The position numbers were made by a program, and so were the translations under genes. A stretch of DNA of 64,000 nucleotides from Stutzerimonas kunmingensis (GTDB taxonomy: Bacteria; Pseudomonadota; Gammaproteobacteria; Pseudomonadales; Pseudomonadaceae): assembly GCF_021432085.1 (NCBI RefSeq), contig NZ_CP090366.1, positions 186,001-250,000 on the forward strand, read 5' to 3'. Numbering within the stretch: the stretch's first letter is position 1; every line of letters starts with the position of its first letter. The notes below the pieces were generated by a model, which saw nothing but the letters and a program-made list of their open reading frames with translations, searched no databases and was not told where the DNA came from. This document shows, in pieces, positions 51,084-60,079 of this stretch.

Positions 51084-51203
51084 CGTTCAGTGCAACCTTC
51101 ATCTTCGAGCTGGCGTGGCGGCAGCGTTGCTACGTCGGTCGGACGGTTGTCTGTTGCGTAGTGGCTTGGTGATATCATCGCGAGTCGAACCTGCGAGCTT
51201 CCG

Positions 51204-52418
51204 ATGCGCCACATACCCCCCCAGGCCTCTACCGAGGATTTCCGCGATACGCCTTATGGCCGGCAGTTGCATGGCGGGTTCCGTCTGCTGCGCTTCGCGC
51301 CGGAGCTGGAGAGGGAGTTTCGGCGCTATCTGGATCGTCATGCGCGGCTATCGCAACGCCTCGCCGCCCTGCTGTTGATCTTCGCGGTCAGCGGTTATCT
51401 GTATTGCGAACACCGGTTGTTCGATCTTGCCGATACCGGCTGGCTGACAACGCTGACGCTGTTGCGCCTCCTGCAGATTCTGCCGGGCGTCGTCGTGCTG
51501 GGGCTGACCTTCTACAGCCGCAGGTTTCGTGCGCAGGCCAACCGCATATTTCCGGTGCTGCTGGTGATGGTCGGCATGCTGGCCGCGCTGATCGATATCC
51601 GCTTCGAAACGCTCGATGCGGAGCTGAATTTCCGTTACGGCGCCGGGCTGCTGATCGTCGCGTCGTTCTTCTTTCTCGGCGTGACCTTCTGGTGGGCGCT
51701 GCTGTGCGCGGTGCTGATCGTGCTGGCCGACGTGTGCATGGCCAGCCTGATCCTGTCGGCCGAGCAGATGCCGGAACACTGGATTGCCGTCAGCTACTAC
51801 CTGCTGTTGCTGATCATCGGCGCGATCAGTCGCTATGTTCATGAGTACTCGCAGCGCGACCAGTTCCTCACCCGCCAACTGCTGGGCTGGGTCGCCGAGC
51901 ACGACGCGCTCAGCGGTCTGGCCAACCGGCGCAGTCATGATCGCGCGCTGCCCCAGCGGATCGCCCAGGCCCGCCGAGACCGGCGCCCGCTGAGCCTTCT
52001 GCTGCTCGATCTGGATGATTTCAAGGCCTATAACGACACATTCGGCCATCCGGCCGGCGATGCACTGATCCGCACCTTCGGCGAGTTGCTCGCCGGCTTC
52101 GCGCGGCGCCCGCTAGACGAGGCGGCACGGGTTGGCGGTGAGGAGTTCGCACTGCTGCTGTACAACTGCGACAACGCCGCTGCACAGCGCATTGCCCGTC
52201 AGGTGATCAACGCGCTGGCCGCGCTGGATATCAGACATCCGCATGATCCGGCGGCGCGGGTGGGGGTCAGTATCGGGATCGCCACGTTGCAGGACGGCCA
52301 GCAGGCCGAGCAGCTCTATCACTGCGCCGATACCGCGCTGTATCAGGCCAAGAGTGGTGGCAAGAATCGCTTTGCCGTCGCGGCCGGGCTACTGCGACCC
52401 GAGCCACAGCTTCACTAG
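51204..52418 (+). CDS. Membrane diguanylate cyclase (GGDEF)
   Basis: 404 residues: a cytoplasmic N-terminal tail of about 50 residues, six membrane segments at about 55-215, then a GGDEF domain from about 235. The active site is RVGGEEFALLLYN with an RxxD inhibitory site (RPLD) five residues before. DLDDFKAYNDTFGHPAGD is the substrate/metal segment, with Tyr-Asn in place of the usual Val-Asn. It should make c-di-GMP; the six-helix region is a putative sensor without recognisable family. TGATATCA lies 27 bp before the start. Confidence 0.88.
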   Translation: MRHIPPQASTEDFRDTPYGRQLHGGFRLLRFAPELEREFRRYLDRHARLSQRLAALLLIFAVSGYLYCEHRLFDLADTGWLTTLTLLRLLQILPGVVVLGLTFYSRRFRAQANRIFPVLLVMVGMLAALIDIRFETLDAELNFRYGAGLLIVASFFFLGVTFWWALLCAVLIVLADVCMASLILSAEQMPEHWIAVSYYLLLLIIGAISRYVHEYSQRDQFLTRQLLGWVAEHDALSGLANRRSHDRALPQRIAQARRDRRPLSLLLLDLDDFKAYNDTFGHPAGDALIRTFGELLAGFARRPLDEAARVGGEEFALLLYNCDNAAAQRIARQVINALAALDIRHPHDPAARVGVSIGIATLQDGQQAEQLYHCADTALYQAKSGGKNRFAVAAGLLRPEPQLH

Positions 52419-52426
52419 CGGATGGC

Positions 52427-52828
52427 TTAGCGGCGCGGTGGCACCGAGCGGGTGCGGCCGCTGCCGTCGATGGCGACGAATACGAATACCGCCTCGGTAA
52501 CCTTGCGCCACTCGCTGGACAGCGGATCGTCGCTCCAGACTTCCACCAGCATGCGGATCGAGCTGCGCCCGACCTCCAGCGTCTGGGTATAGAAGGACAG
52601 CTGCGCGCCAACCGCTACCGGAACCATGAACGCCATGCGATCGATGGAGACCGTGGCGACACGGCCGGCGGCCACGCGGCTTGCCATCGCGGTGCCGGCC
52701 AGATCCATCTGCGACACCAGCCAACCGCCATAGATATCGCCAAAACCATTGGTTTCCCGCGGCAATGCGGTGAGCTGCAGGGCCAGGTCGCCCTGCGGGA
52801 TCGGATCTTCCTGTTCGTATTCTTTCAT
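52427..52828 (-). CDS. Acyl-CoA thioesterase, YciA type
   Basis: A 133-residue hotdog-fold protein. NGFGDIYGGWLVSQMDLAGTAMA carries the conserved Asp of the YciA/BACH family; VSIDRMAFMVPVAVGAQLSFYT is the second family block. It hydrolyses acyl-CoAs of varied chain length in the cytoplasm. The start MKEYEQEDPIPQGDLALQL is preferred to upstream codons on family length. It is convergent with the diguanylate cyclase gene, 8 bp apart. Confidence 0.87.
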   Translation of the reverse strand: MKEYEQEDPIPQGDLALQLTALPRETNGFGDIYGGWLVSQMDLAGTAMASRVAAGRVATVSIDRMAFMVPVAVGAQLSFYTQTLEVGRSSIRMLVEVWSDDPLSSEWRKVTEAVFVFVAIDGSGRTRSVPPRR

Positions 52829-52948
52829 TCGGTCGGACTCGCGGCGCGTTGTTGTTCTGGCGCGAAATGCCCGCTCTGGCACGGGCGACGGCGCCGAGTA
52901 TAGCGGCTGTGTTGCGCTACAGCGACCGAACCAGGTCAACGGTGCTCT

Positions 52949-52992
52949 TGGTAATCAGATTGTCACACTTGCTTCATAGAGTGTTCACACGG
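52949..52992 (+). promoter_or_regulatory. Pho box array upstream of pstS
   Basis: PhoB half-sites recur every 11 bp: TGGTAAT (52949), TTGTCAC (52960), GCTTCAT (52971) and TGTTCAC (52982). TTGTCAC-N4-GCTTCAT is the best 18-bp Pho box. It lies 60-100 bp before pstS, suited for PhoB activation under phosphate limitation. Confidence 0.8.
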
Positions 52993-53051
52993 CCTGCAGA
53001 TACTGGCCCCCGTTCCAACACACTCGAGCACACACCTGCTAGGAGCAAGGT

Positions 53052-54017
53052 ATGAAACTGAATCGTTTGATGGCGGCCCTGACCTTTGTAGCCGCTGGCG
53101 TTGGCGCCGCGAGCGCGGTCGCTGCTGTAGACCCGGCCCTGCCGAGCTACCAGAAGACCTCCGGTGTTTCCGGCAACCTGTCCAGCGTTGGTTCCGACTC
53201 CCTGGCCAACCTGATGACCCTTTGGGCCGAAGAGTTCAAGCGCAGCTATCCGAACGTCAACATCCAGATCCAGGCTGCCGGCTCCTCCACTGCGCCGCCC
53301 GCTCTGACCGAAGGCACCTCCAACATGGGCCCGATGAGCCGCCCGATGAAGGACAACGAGATTCAGGCCTTCGAAGAGAAGTATGGCTACAAGCCAACTG
53401 CCGTTCCGGTGGCCATCGACGCCCTGGCGGTGTTCGTGCACAAGGACAACCCGATCAAGTCGCTGGACATCGAGCAGGTCGACGCGATCTTCTCCAGCAC
53501 CCGCCTGTGCGGTGGCGAGAAGGACATCAAGACCTGGGGCGATCTGGGTATGACCGGCGAGTGGGCGGCCAAGCCGATCCAGCTGTTCGGTCGCAACTCG
53601 GTATCCGGAACCTACGGCTACTTCAAGGAAGAAGCCCTGTGTAAGGGTGACTTCAAGTCGAACGTCAACGAGCAGCCGGGCTCGGCTTCCGTAGTGCAGT
53701 CGATCTCCAGCACCCTGAACGCCATCGGCTACTCGGGCATCGGCTACAAGACCTCCAGCGTCCGTGCCGTGCCGCTGTCCAAGGGTGGCGAGGCTTTCGA
53801 GGCCAACGAAGAGAACGCTCTGGCTGGCAAGTTCCCGCTGGCGCGCTTCTTCTACGTCTACGTCAACAAGGCGCCGAACAAGCCGCTAAGCCCGATCGAC
53901 GCCGAGTTCCTCAAGCTGGTGCTCTCCAAGCAGGGCCAGGAAGTCGTGGTCAAGGATGGCTACATCCCGCTGCCGAAGAAGGTGGTCGACAAGACCATGC
54001 AGGACCTGGGTCTGTAA
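53052..54017 (+). CDS. pstS: Phosphate ABC transporter binding protein PstS
   Basis: A 321-residue periplasmic receptor with a signal peptide of about 25 residues (ASAVAA|VDP). Phosphate-binding segments are [12 protein letters not shown] near residue 42, [20 protein letters not shown] and the arginine loop [12 protein letters not shown]. Strong AGGAGCAAGG ribosome site. Expression should be PhoB dependent from the Pho box array upstream. A hairpin follows the stop. Confidence 0.95.
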   Translation: MKLNRLMAALTFVAAGVGAASAVAAVDPALPSYQKTSGVSGNLSSVGSDSLANLMTLWAEEFKRSYPNVNIQIQAAGSSTAPPALTEGTSNMGPMSRPMKDNEIQAFEEKYGYKPTAVPVAIDALAVFVHKDNPIKSLDIEQVDAIFSSTRLCGGEKDIKTWGDLGMTGEWAAKPIQLFGRNSVSGTYGYFKEEALCKGDFKSNVNEQPGSASVVQSISSTLNAIGYSGIGYKTSSVRAVPLSKGGEAFEANEENALAGKFPLARFFYVYVNKAPNKPLSPIDAEFLKLVLSKQGQEVVVKDGYIPLPKKVVDKTMQDLGL

Positions 54018-54063
54018 GACCCGCGTGACGGCCGGCGACGTAGCGCGCCGGTCATGCGCAGAT

Positions 54064-54091
54064 GCCCGCCACGCGAAACGCGCTGGCGGGC
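54064..54091 (+). terminator. Hairpin after pstS
   Basis: GCCCGCCA (54064-54071) pairs with TGGCGGGC (54084-54091), with an inner CGCG/CGCG pair. It is followed by TTCGTCG rather than a T-run, so termination may be partial. Confidence 0.6.
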
Positions 54092-54108
54092 TTCGTCGCG
54101 TCACCTGG

Positions 54109-54137
54109 CTGTAATTTTTCTGTCACACAGCTTCATT
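54109..54137 (+). promoter_or_regulatory. Second Pho box array, upstream of pstC
   Basis: CTGTAAT (54109), CTGTCAC (54120) and CTTCATT (54131) recur at exact 11-bp intervals, close to the PhoB consensus CTGTCAT. The array ends 44 bp before the pstC start, so pstCAB-phoU probably has its own PhoB-dependent promoter. Confidence 0.82.
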
Positions 54138-54181
54138 AGATTAGGCGCCCCGAAGGGCCGCTCTGGCCCAGGAGCCCTGGC

Positions 54182-56458
54182 ATGAACGACATGGAAAACA
54201 TGACCGCGAATTCCGATGTGCAACGGCTGGACTTCAACACGCCGGCGCTGCAACGCAAGCGCCGCATCCGCGCGCTGAAAGATCACCTGGCACGCTGGTA
54301 CGTGTCCATCGGCGGTCTGGCGGTGCTGGTCGCCATCACCCTGATCTTCTTCTACCTGGCGCAGGTCGTACTGCCGATGTTCCAGGGCGCCGAGCTGGAA
54401 AGCCGCGCGGCGCAGCAGCCGGCCTGGTTGGCCGATGCCGGCGAGCCGCTGCTGCTGGCGGTGGAGGAGCAGAACCAGGTCGCAATGCGTCTGGGTTCCG
54501 ACGGGCAGGTGCGCTTCTTCGGGCTGAGCGACGGTGCACTGCTGTCGAGCAAGACGTTGCCGCTGCCAGCCGGCAGCCGTGTCGTCTCGGTGGGGCAGGA
54601 CACGCCAAGCACACGCCGGCTGGTGCTGGGCCTGGATAACGGCCAGGCGCTGGTGCTCGAGCACAACTACAAGGTCACCTATCCAAACAATAAGAAGACC
54701 ATCACCCCCGAACTCGCTTATCCCTTCGGTGAGGAGCCGCTGCAGCTCGACCCCGAGGGTCGCCCGATCGATCAGGCCGCCATCAGCCTGAACGGCAAGA
54801 CGTTGCTCGTTGCCGGCGCTACCGGCACGGCATTGCACGCTCAGCGCATCGCCAGCAGCGAAAACCTGATGACTGGCGAGGTGACGCTGGAGCAGGAACG
54901 CCTCAACCTGCCGCAACTGGCCGAGCCGATTCGCCAGCTGCTGCTCGACCCGCGGCATATGTGGCTCTACGCAATCAGCGGCAAGGCCAGCGCGGATGTC
55001 TTCGATCTGCGCCGCAAGCAGCTCAATGGTCGCTACAAGCTGGTTGGCGACGGCAGCGAGATCACCACGATCAGCCCGCTGCTGGCGGGCATATCGCTGA
55101 TGATCGGCGACTCCAAGGGTGGCATCGGCCAGTGGTTCATGGTGCGCTCCGCCGACGGCCAGGCGGAGTTGAAGAACGTACGCAACTTCAAGCTGGGCAG
55201 CAGCCCGATCCGCCAGATCCTGCCGGAGGAGCGCCGCAAGGGCTTCCTCGCGCTGGATGACGCCGGCAGCATCGGCATTTTCCACAGCACCGCGCATCGC
55301 ACCTTGCTCAAGGAACAGGTCGCTGAAGGCGCCGCTTTGGCTGCCATGTCGCCGCGTGCCACGCGCCTGCTGGTGGAGTCGGAGCAGGGTCTGCAGCGCT
55401 TCGTGATCGACAACCCGCACCCGGAAATCTCCTGGAGCGCGCTGTGGGGCAAGGTCTGGTACGAGAGCTATCCGGAGCCTGACTACGTCTGGCAGTCGAC
55501 CTCGGCCAATGGCGACTTCGAACCCAAGCTGAGCCTCGCGCCGCTGGCCTTCGGCACGCTCAAGGCGGCGTTCTACGCGATGCTGCTGGCGGCCCCGCTG
55601 GCGATCTGTGCGGCGTTCTACACCGCCTACTTCATGGCGCCCAGGCTGCGCAGCAAGGTCAAGCCGATCATCGAACTGATGGAAGCGTTGCCGACGGTGA
55701 TCCTTGGCTTCTTCGCCGGCCTGTTCCTCGCGCCATTTCTGGAGAACCACCTGCCGGGCATCTTCAGCCTGCTGTTGCTGATGCCGGTCGGGATTCTGTT
55801 CGCCGCCTGGGCCTGGAGCCGCCTGCCTCAGGCCGTGCGTCTCGCGGTGCCGGATGGCTGGGAGGCCGTGCTGCTGATCCCGGTGATCCTGCTGATCGGC
55901 TTCGGCTCGCTGGAAATCAGCGGCCATCTGGAGAATTGGTTCTTTGGCGGTGACATGCGCCTGTGGCTGTCCAATGACATGGGTATCCCGTTCGACCAGC
56001 GCAACGCCCTGGTAATCGGCCTGGCGATGGGCTTCGCGGTGATCCCGACCATCTATTCGATCGCTGAAGACGCCGTGTTCAGCGTGCCGCGCAGCCTGAC
56101 GCTGGGCTCGCTGGCTTTGGGCGCCACGCCCTGGCAGACCCTCACCCGCGTGGTGCTGCTGACTGCCAGCCCGGGCATTTTCTCCGCGCTGATGATCGGC
56201 ATGGGCCGCGCCGTGGGCGAAACCATGATCGTGCTGATGGCCACCGGCAACACGCCGATCATGGAAGCCAACATCTTCGAAGGCATGCGCACCCTGGCCG
56301 CCAACGTCGCCGTGGAGATGCCCGAGTCCGAGGTCGGCGGCACCCATTACCGCGTGCTCTTCCTCGCCGCGCTGGTACTGCTGATGTTCACCTTTGTGAT
56401 GAACACCCTCGCCGAGCTGATTCGTCAGCGTCTGCGTGGCAAGTACGCCAGCCTGTAA
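54182..56458 (+). CDS. pstC: Phosphate ABC transporter permease PstC (long form)
   Basis: 758 residues, over twice E. coli PstC (319). After a cytoplasmic N-terminus and TM1 (about 42-66) comes a periplasmic insertion of about 370 residues rich in beta-strands with repeated short blades (for example AISGKASADVFDLRRKQLNG and VLGLDNGQALVLEH), suggesting a beta-propeller. The permease core spans about 455-750 with the EAA-type block TLGSLALGATPWQTL and GMGRAVGETM. The long form is usual in Pseudomonas. pstA follows after 27 bp. Confidence 0.92.
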   Translation: MNDMENMTANSDVQRLDFNTPALQRKRRIRALKDHLARWYVSIGGLAVLVAITLIFFYLAQVVLPMFQGAELESRAAQQPAWLADAGEPLLLAVEEQNQVAMRLGSDGQVRFFGLSDGALLSSKTLPLPAGSRVVSVGQDTPSTRRLVLGLDNGQALVLEHNYKVTYPNNKKTITPELAYPFGEEPLQLDPEGRPIDQAAISLNGKTLLVAGATGTALHAQRIASSENLMTGEVTLEQERLNLPQLAEPIRQLLLDPRHMWLYAISGKASADVFDLRRKQLNGRYKLVGDGSEITTISPLLAGISLMIGDSKGGIGQWFMVRSADGQAELKNVRNFKLGSSPIRQILPEERRKGFLALDDAGSIGIFHSTAHRTLLKEQVAEGAALAAMSPRATRLLVESEQGLQRFVIDNPHPEISWSALWGKVWYESYPEPDYVWQSTSANGDFEPKLSLAPLAFGTLKAAFYAMLLAAPLAICAAFYTAYFMAPRLRSKVKPIIELMEALPTVILGFFAGLFLAPFLENHLPGIFSLLLLMPVGILFAAWAWSRLPQAVRLAVPDGWEAVLLIPVILLIGFGSLEISGHLENWFFGGDMRLWLSNDMGIPFDQRNALVIGLAMGFAVIPTIYSIAEDAVFSVPRSLTLGSLALGATPWQTLTRVVLLTASPGIFSALMIGMGRAVGETMIVLMATGNTPIMEANIFEGMRTLAANVAVEMPESEVGGTHYRVLFLAALVLLMFTFVMNTLAELIRQRLRGKYASL

Positions 56459-56485
56459 ACCAGATTTCGCAGAAGGTATCGATCC

Positions 56486-58156
56486 GTGAAAAAGGATTCG
56501 TTGAACACCTGGGTCAAGAGCGGCACACCCTGGATCTGGATGAACGCCGGCGCGGTGTCCATCGCCGTGATCATGACCCTGGGGCTGCTGGCGATCATCG
56601 CCGTGCGCGGTCTGGCGCACTTCTGGCCGGCCGATGTGATCGTCGCCGACTACAGCATGCCGGGCGCCGAGATGCGCGTGCTGGCCGGTGAGGTGGTCCA
56701 GGCTGAAGAGGTGCCACGCGCGCGTCTGGCGGCCAGCGGCCTGCCGGTGAACGTCGAAGGCGGCGAGTTCATGACTCGCGAGTTGCTCAAGGTCGGCAAC
56801 CGTGAGGTGTACGGCGCGGATTTCTCCTGGGTGGTCGGTGAGTGGCTGAGCAACCAGCGCACACCTGTCGAGCTGATGGTGCTGGAGCGTCGTGAGTGGG
56901 GCAATTTCTATGGCTACCTGCTCAACGTGAAGGAAGCCGGCCAGCTGGTCGCTGAGGGAGAAGGCGCCTGGAACGAGTTGCAGGCACGCATCGACCGCGT
57001 CGACGAACTGCACACGCAGATCTCTCGTATCGAAAAGGTGGAGATCGGCCGCATCAACCACGGCCTCGAGCGTCTGCGCCTGAAGACCCGTCAGCTGGAG
57101 CTGAATGATCGCCTGGACGCGGCTGCGCAGGCCGATCTGGATGCCGAGCGCGCCCAGTGGGATGCCGAGTACCGGGTGCTGGAAGAAAAGCTGGTCGCCC
57201 TGCAGCAGCAATTCAACCGCGACAGCATCACCGTGCGCACGGCCGACGGCCGCGAGCAGGAGATCACCCTGGGCAAGGTGGTGCGGGCGTTCCAGCCCAA
57301 TGCCATGTCGACGCCGCAGAAGCTGATGTTCTACTTCGCCAAGCTGTGGGAATTCGTCAGCGACGAGCCGCGCGAGGCGAACACCGAGGGCGGCGTGTTC
57401 CCGGCGATCTTCGGTACCGTGCTGATGACCCTGATCATGGCGGTGATCGTCACCCCGTTCGGCGTGATCGCCGCGGTCTACCTGCGTGAATACGCCAAGC
57501 AGGGCCTGCTCACCCGGATCATCCGCATCGCTGTGAACAACCTGGCCGGGGTGCCGTCGATCGTCTACGGCGTGTTCGGCCTGGGCTTCTTCGTCTACGT
57601 CCTGGGCGGCTCGCTGGACCGGCTGTTCTACCCTGAAGCCGCACCGGCACCGGTGTTCGGCACGCCGGGCCTGATGTGGGCTTCGCTGACTCTGGCAATC
57701 CTCACCTTGCCGGTGGTGATCGTTGCCACCGAGGAAGGCCTGGCGCGCATCCCGCGGATGATCCGCGAAGGCTCGCTGGCCCTTGGTGCGACCAAGTCGG
57801 AGACGCTGTGGAAGGTGGTTTTGCCAATGGCCAGCCCGGCAATGATGACCGGCCTGATCCTTGCCGTGGCCCGCGCCGCCGGTGAAGTGGCGCCGCTGAT
57901 GCTGGTCGGTGTGGTCAAGCTGGCACCGAACCTGCCGCTCAATGGCAACTATCCCTACCTGCATCTGGACCAGAAGATCATGCACCTGGGCTTCCACATC
58001 TACGACGTCGGCTTCCAGAGCCCCAACGTCGAGGCGGCACGACCGCTGGTGTATGCGACTGCGCTGCTGCTGGTGCTGGTGATCGCCGCGCTCAACTTCA
58101 CAGCGATCTACATCCGCAACCACCTGCGCGAGAAGTACAAGGCGCTGGATCATTAA
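56486..58156 (+). CDS. pstA: Phosphate ABC transporter permease PstA (long form)
   Basis: 556 residues against 296 in E. coli. TM1 is about 22-46; a periplasmic insertion at about 50-300 includes a clear coiled coil (about 150-235, RVDELHTQISRIEKVEIGRI and DAERAQWDAEYRVLEEKL). The permease core is about 305-545 with the EAA-type block REGSLALGATKSETLWKV and GEVAPLM. The start is GTG, supported by AGAAGG at 56471. It pairs with PstC and PstB. Confidence 0.93.
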   Translation: MKKDSLNTWVKSGTPWIWMNAGAVSIAVIMTLGLLAIIAVRGLAHFWPADVIVADYSMPGAEMRVLAGEVVQAEEVPRARLAASGLPVNVEGGEFMTRELLKVGNREVYGADFSWVVGEWLSNQRTPVELMVLERREWGNFYGYLLNVKEAGQLVAEGEGAWNELQARIDRVDELHTQISRIEKVEIGRINHGLERLRLKTRQLELNDRLDAAAQADLDAERAQWDAEYRVLEEKLVALQQQFNRDSITVRTADGREQEITLGKVVRAFQPNAMSTPQKLMFYFAKLWEFVSDEPREANTEGGVFPAIFGTVLMTLIMAVIVTPFGVIAAVYLREYAKQGLLTRIIRIAVNNLAGVPSIVYGVFGLGFFVYVLGGSLDRLFYPEAAPAPVFGTPGLMWASLTLAILTLPVVIVATEEGLARIPRMIREGSLALGATKSETLWKVVLPMASPAMMTGLILAVARAAGEVAPLMLVGVVKLAPNLPLNGNYPYLHLDQKIMHLGFHIYDVGFQSPNVEAARPLVYATALLLVLVIAALNFTAIYIRNHLREKYKALDH

Positions 58157-58163
58157 TTGAAGC

Positions 58164-58218
58164 GGCAAGCTCAAGCCACCGGCCTCGGGAGAAACGAGGC
58201 GCTGACTTGGGCTTGCAG
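58164..58218. repeat. Structured repeat between pstA and pstB
   Basis: GCCTCG-N7-CGAGGC (58182-58200) forms a hairpin. It is flanked by a less perfect inverted pair, GCAAGCTCAAGCC near 58165 and GGCTTGC-containing sequence near 58206-58218. GCTTGCAG and close variants continue to 58240. Repeats of this GCTTGCAGC type are common in pseudomonad spacers. Confidence 0.55.
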
Positions 58219-58258
58219 CCTGTAGCTTGCAGCTGGCAGCTGCGAACGGAGCGAGCAC

Positions 58259-59086
58259 ATGCAAACCAACACGCATTCCATTGATATCTCGGCCCTCGGC
58301 CGCGACAAGCGCAGCCTGAGCCTGGCCAACGAGCAGGTCGCCATCGAAGTGCCCGATCTGAGCCTCTATTACGGGCAGAAGCAGGCGCTGTTCAACGTCG
58401 CGATGAACATCCCCAAGCAGCGCGTGACTGCCTTCATCGGCCCGTCCGGCTGCGGCAAGTCGACCCTGCTGCGCTGCTTCAACCGCATGAACGACCTGGT
58501 CGACGGCTGCCGCATCGAAGGCGCCATCAACCTCGACGGCCATAACATCTACCGCAAGGGCGAGGACGTGGCCGACCTGCGTCGCCGCGTTGGCATGGTG
58601 TTCCAGAAGCCCAACCCGTTCCCCAAGAGCATCTACGAGAACGTGGTCTACGGCCTGCGCATCCAGGGCATCAAGCAGAAGCGCGTGCTCGACGAGACCG
58701 TCGAATGGGCGCTCAAGGGCGCTGCGCTTTGGGATGAGGTGAAGGACCGTCTGCACGAATCGGCGCTCGGCCTCTCCGGCGGTCAGCAGCAGCGTCTGGT
58801 CATCGCCCGCACCATCGCCGTGCAGCCGGAAGTGCTGCTGCTCGACGAGCCGAGTTCCGCGCTCGACCCGATCTCCTCGCTGAAGGTCGAAGAGCTGATC
58901 TACGAACTGAAGGCCAAGTACACCATCGTCATCGTCACCCACAACATGCAGCAGGCCGCGCGGGTGTCCGACTACACGGCGTTCATGTACATGGGCAAAC
59001 TGATCGAGTACGGCGACACCGATACGCTGTTCACCAACCCGGCCAAGAAGCAGACCGAAGACTACATCACCGGCCGCTACGGCTAG
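58259..59086 (+). CDS. pstB: Phosphate ABC transporter ATP-binding protein PstB
   Basis: 275 residues. Walker A is GPSGCGKST (Lys67), signature LSGGQQQR, Walker [13 protein letters not shown] and the H-loop [21 protein letters not shown] is specific to PstB. It energises the PstCA permease and also links transport to PhoR signalling through PhoU. GGAG precedes the ATG. Confidence 0.96.
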   Translation: MQTNTHSIDISALGRDKRSLSLANEQVAIEVPDLSLYYGQKQALFNVAMNIPKQRVTAFIGPSGCGKSTLLRCFNRMNDLVDGCRIEGAINLDGHNIYRKGEDVADLRRRVGMVFQKPNPFPKSIYENVVYGLRIQGIKQKRVLDETVEWALKGAALWDEVKDRLHESALGLSGGQQQRLVIARTIAVQPEVLLLDEPSSALDPISSLKVEELIYELKAKYTIVIVTHNMQQAARVSDYTAFMYMGKLIEYGDTDTLFTNPAKKQTEDYITGRYG

Positions 59087-59191
59087 CCGGCTATGGCAAA
59101 TCGCGCTGCGCGTTGTCGGCGGCGCTTGCCGTACCTGGTTCGTACTGTCTGCGCGCCGCCTCCTAGCGCAGCACGATTTGCCAAAGGCCGG
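59087..59191. repeat. About 105-bp inverted-repeat element between pstB and phoU
   Basis: The element begins right after the pstB stop. Ends CCGGCTATGGCAAATCG and (reverse complement of the right end) CCGGCCTTTGGCAAATCG are near identical and the match continues with GCTGCGC after one mismatch. Inside, GGCGGCGC and GCGCGCCGCC give a second pairing. There is no ORF. The structure resembles a MITE or intergenic repeat unit; I recall similar sequences in other Pseudomonas spacers. Confidence 0.65.
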
Positions 59192-59232
59192 ACCGTCCGG
59201 CGAGAGAACAACAGTTTCGCAAGGGTTCGCAC

Positions 59233-59961
59233 ATGATCAGCAAAGACAGCCACACCCAACACATTTCCCAGCAGTTCAACGCCGAGCTGGAGGAGGTGCG
59301 CAGCCACCTGCTGGCCATGGGCGGGCTGGTGGAGAAGCAGGTCAATGACGCGGTGACCGCCCTGATCCAGGCCGATTCGGGCCTCGCTCAGCAGGTGCGC
59401 GACGTCGATGACCAGATCAACCAGATGGAGCGCAACATCGACGAGGAGTGCGTGCGCATCCTCGCCCGCCGTCAGCCGGCGGCCTCCGACCTGCGTCTGA
59501 TCATCAGCATTTCCAAGTCGGTGATCGACCTCGAGCGCATCGGTGACGAGGCGACCAAGATCGCCCGCCGCGCCATCCAGCTGTGCGAGGAAGGCGAGTC
59601 GCCCAAGGGCTATGTCGAGGTGCGCCACATCGGCGACCAGGTACGCAAGATGGTGCAGGAAGCGCTCGACGCCTTTGCCCGCTTCGATGCCGACCTCGCG
59701 CTGTCGGTGGCGCAGTACGACAAGACTGTCGACCGCGAATACAAGACCGCCCTGCGCGAACTGGTCACCTACATGATGGAAGACCCGCGCTCGATCTCCC
59801 GCGTGCTCAGCGTGATCTGGGCGTTGCGCTCGCTGGAACGCATCGGCGACCACGCACGCAACATCGCCGAACTGGTGATCTACCTGGTGCGCGGCACCGA
59901 CGTGCGCCACCTCGGCCTGGCACGCATGGCCGAGGAAGTGGAAGGCTCGAAGGAGCGCTGA
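59233..59961 (+). CDS. phoU: Phosphate signalling protein PhoU
   Basis: A 242-residue helical protein of two three-helix PhoU repeats. Each contains a metal-binding E/DxxxD block: DLRLIISISKSVIDLERIGDEATKIA near residue 90 and ALRSLERIGDHARNIAE near residue 200. It represses the Pho regulon when phosphate is ample, through PstSCAB and PhoR. AAGGG precedes the ATG by 7 bp. Confidence 0.96.
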   Translation: MISKDSHTQHISQQFNAELEEVRSHLLAMGGLVEKQVNDAVTALIQADSGLAQQVRDVDDQINQMERNIDEECVRILARRQPAASDLRLIISISKSVIDLERIGDEATKIARRAIQLCEEGESPKGYVEVRHIGDQVRKMVQEALDAFARFDADLALSVAQYDKTVDREYKTALRELVTYMMEDPRSISRVLSVIWALRSLERIGDHARNIAELVIYLVRGTDVRHLGLARMAEEVEGSKER

Positions 59962-60079
59962 TTCGCGGTCGCGGGGCGGGCAGCGATGTCCGCCCGGCGC
60001 CAAAATCTGCGGACAGAGCCGCCGCTGGCGTTGAGGCTCGACCCATCCGCCGGCATCGGTTCGCCTGCACGGATGCCGC

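Noticed and set aside
54101..58942. A 1613-codon open frame on the reverse strand across pstC, pstA and pstB
   Set aside because: It is antisense to clear pst genes and its product is low-complexity His/Gln/Arg-rich, the usual shadow of high-GC coding DNA.
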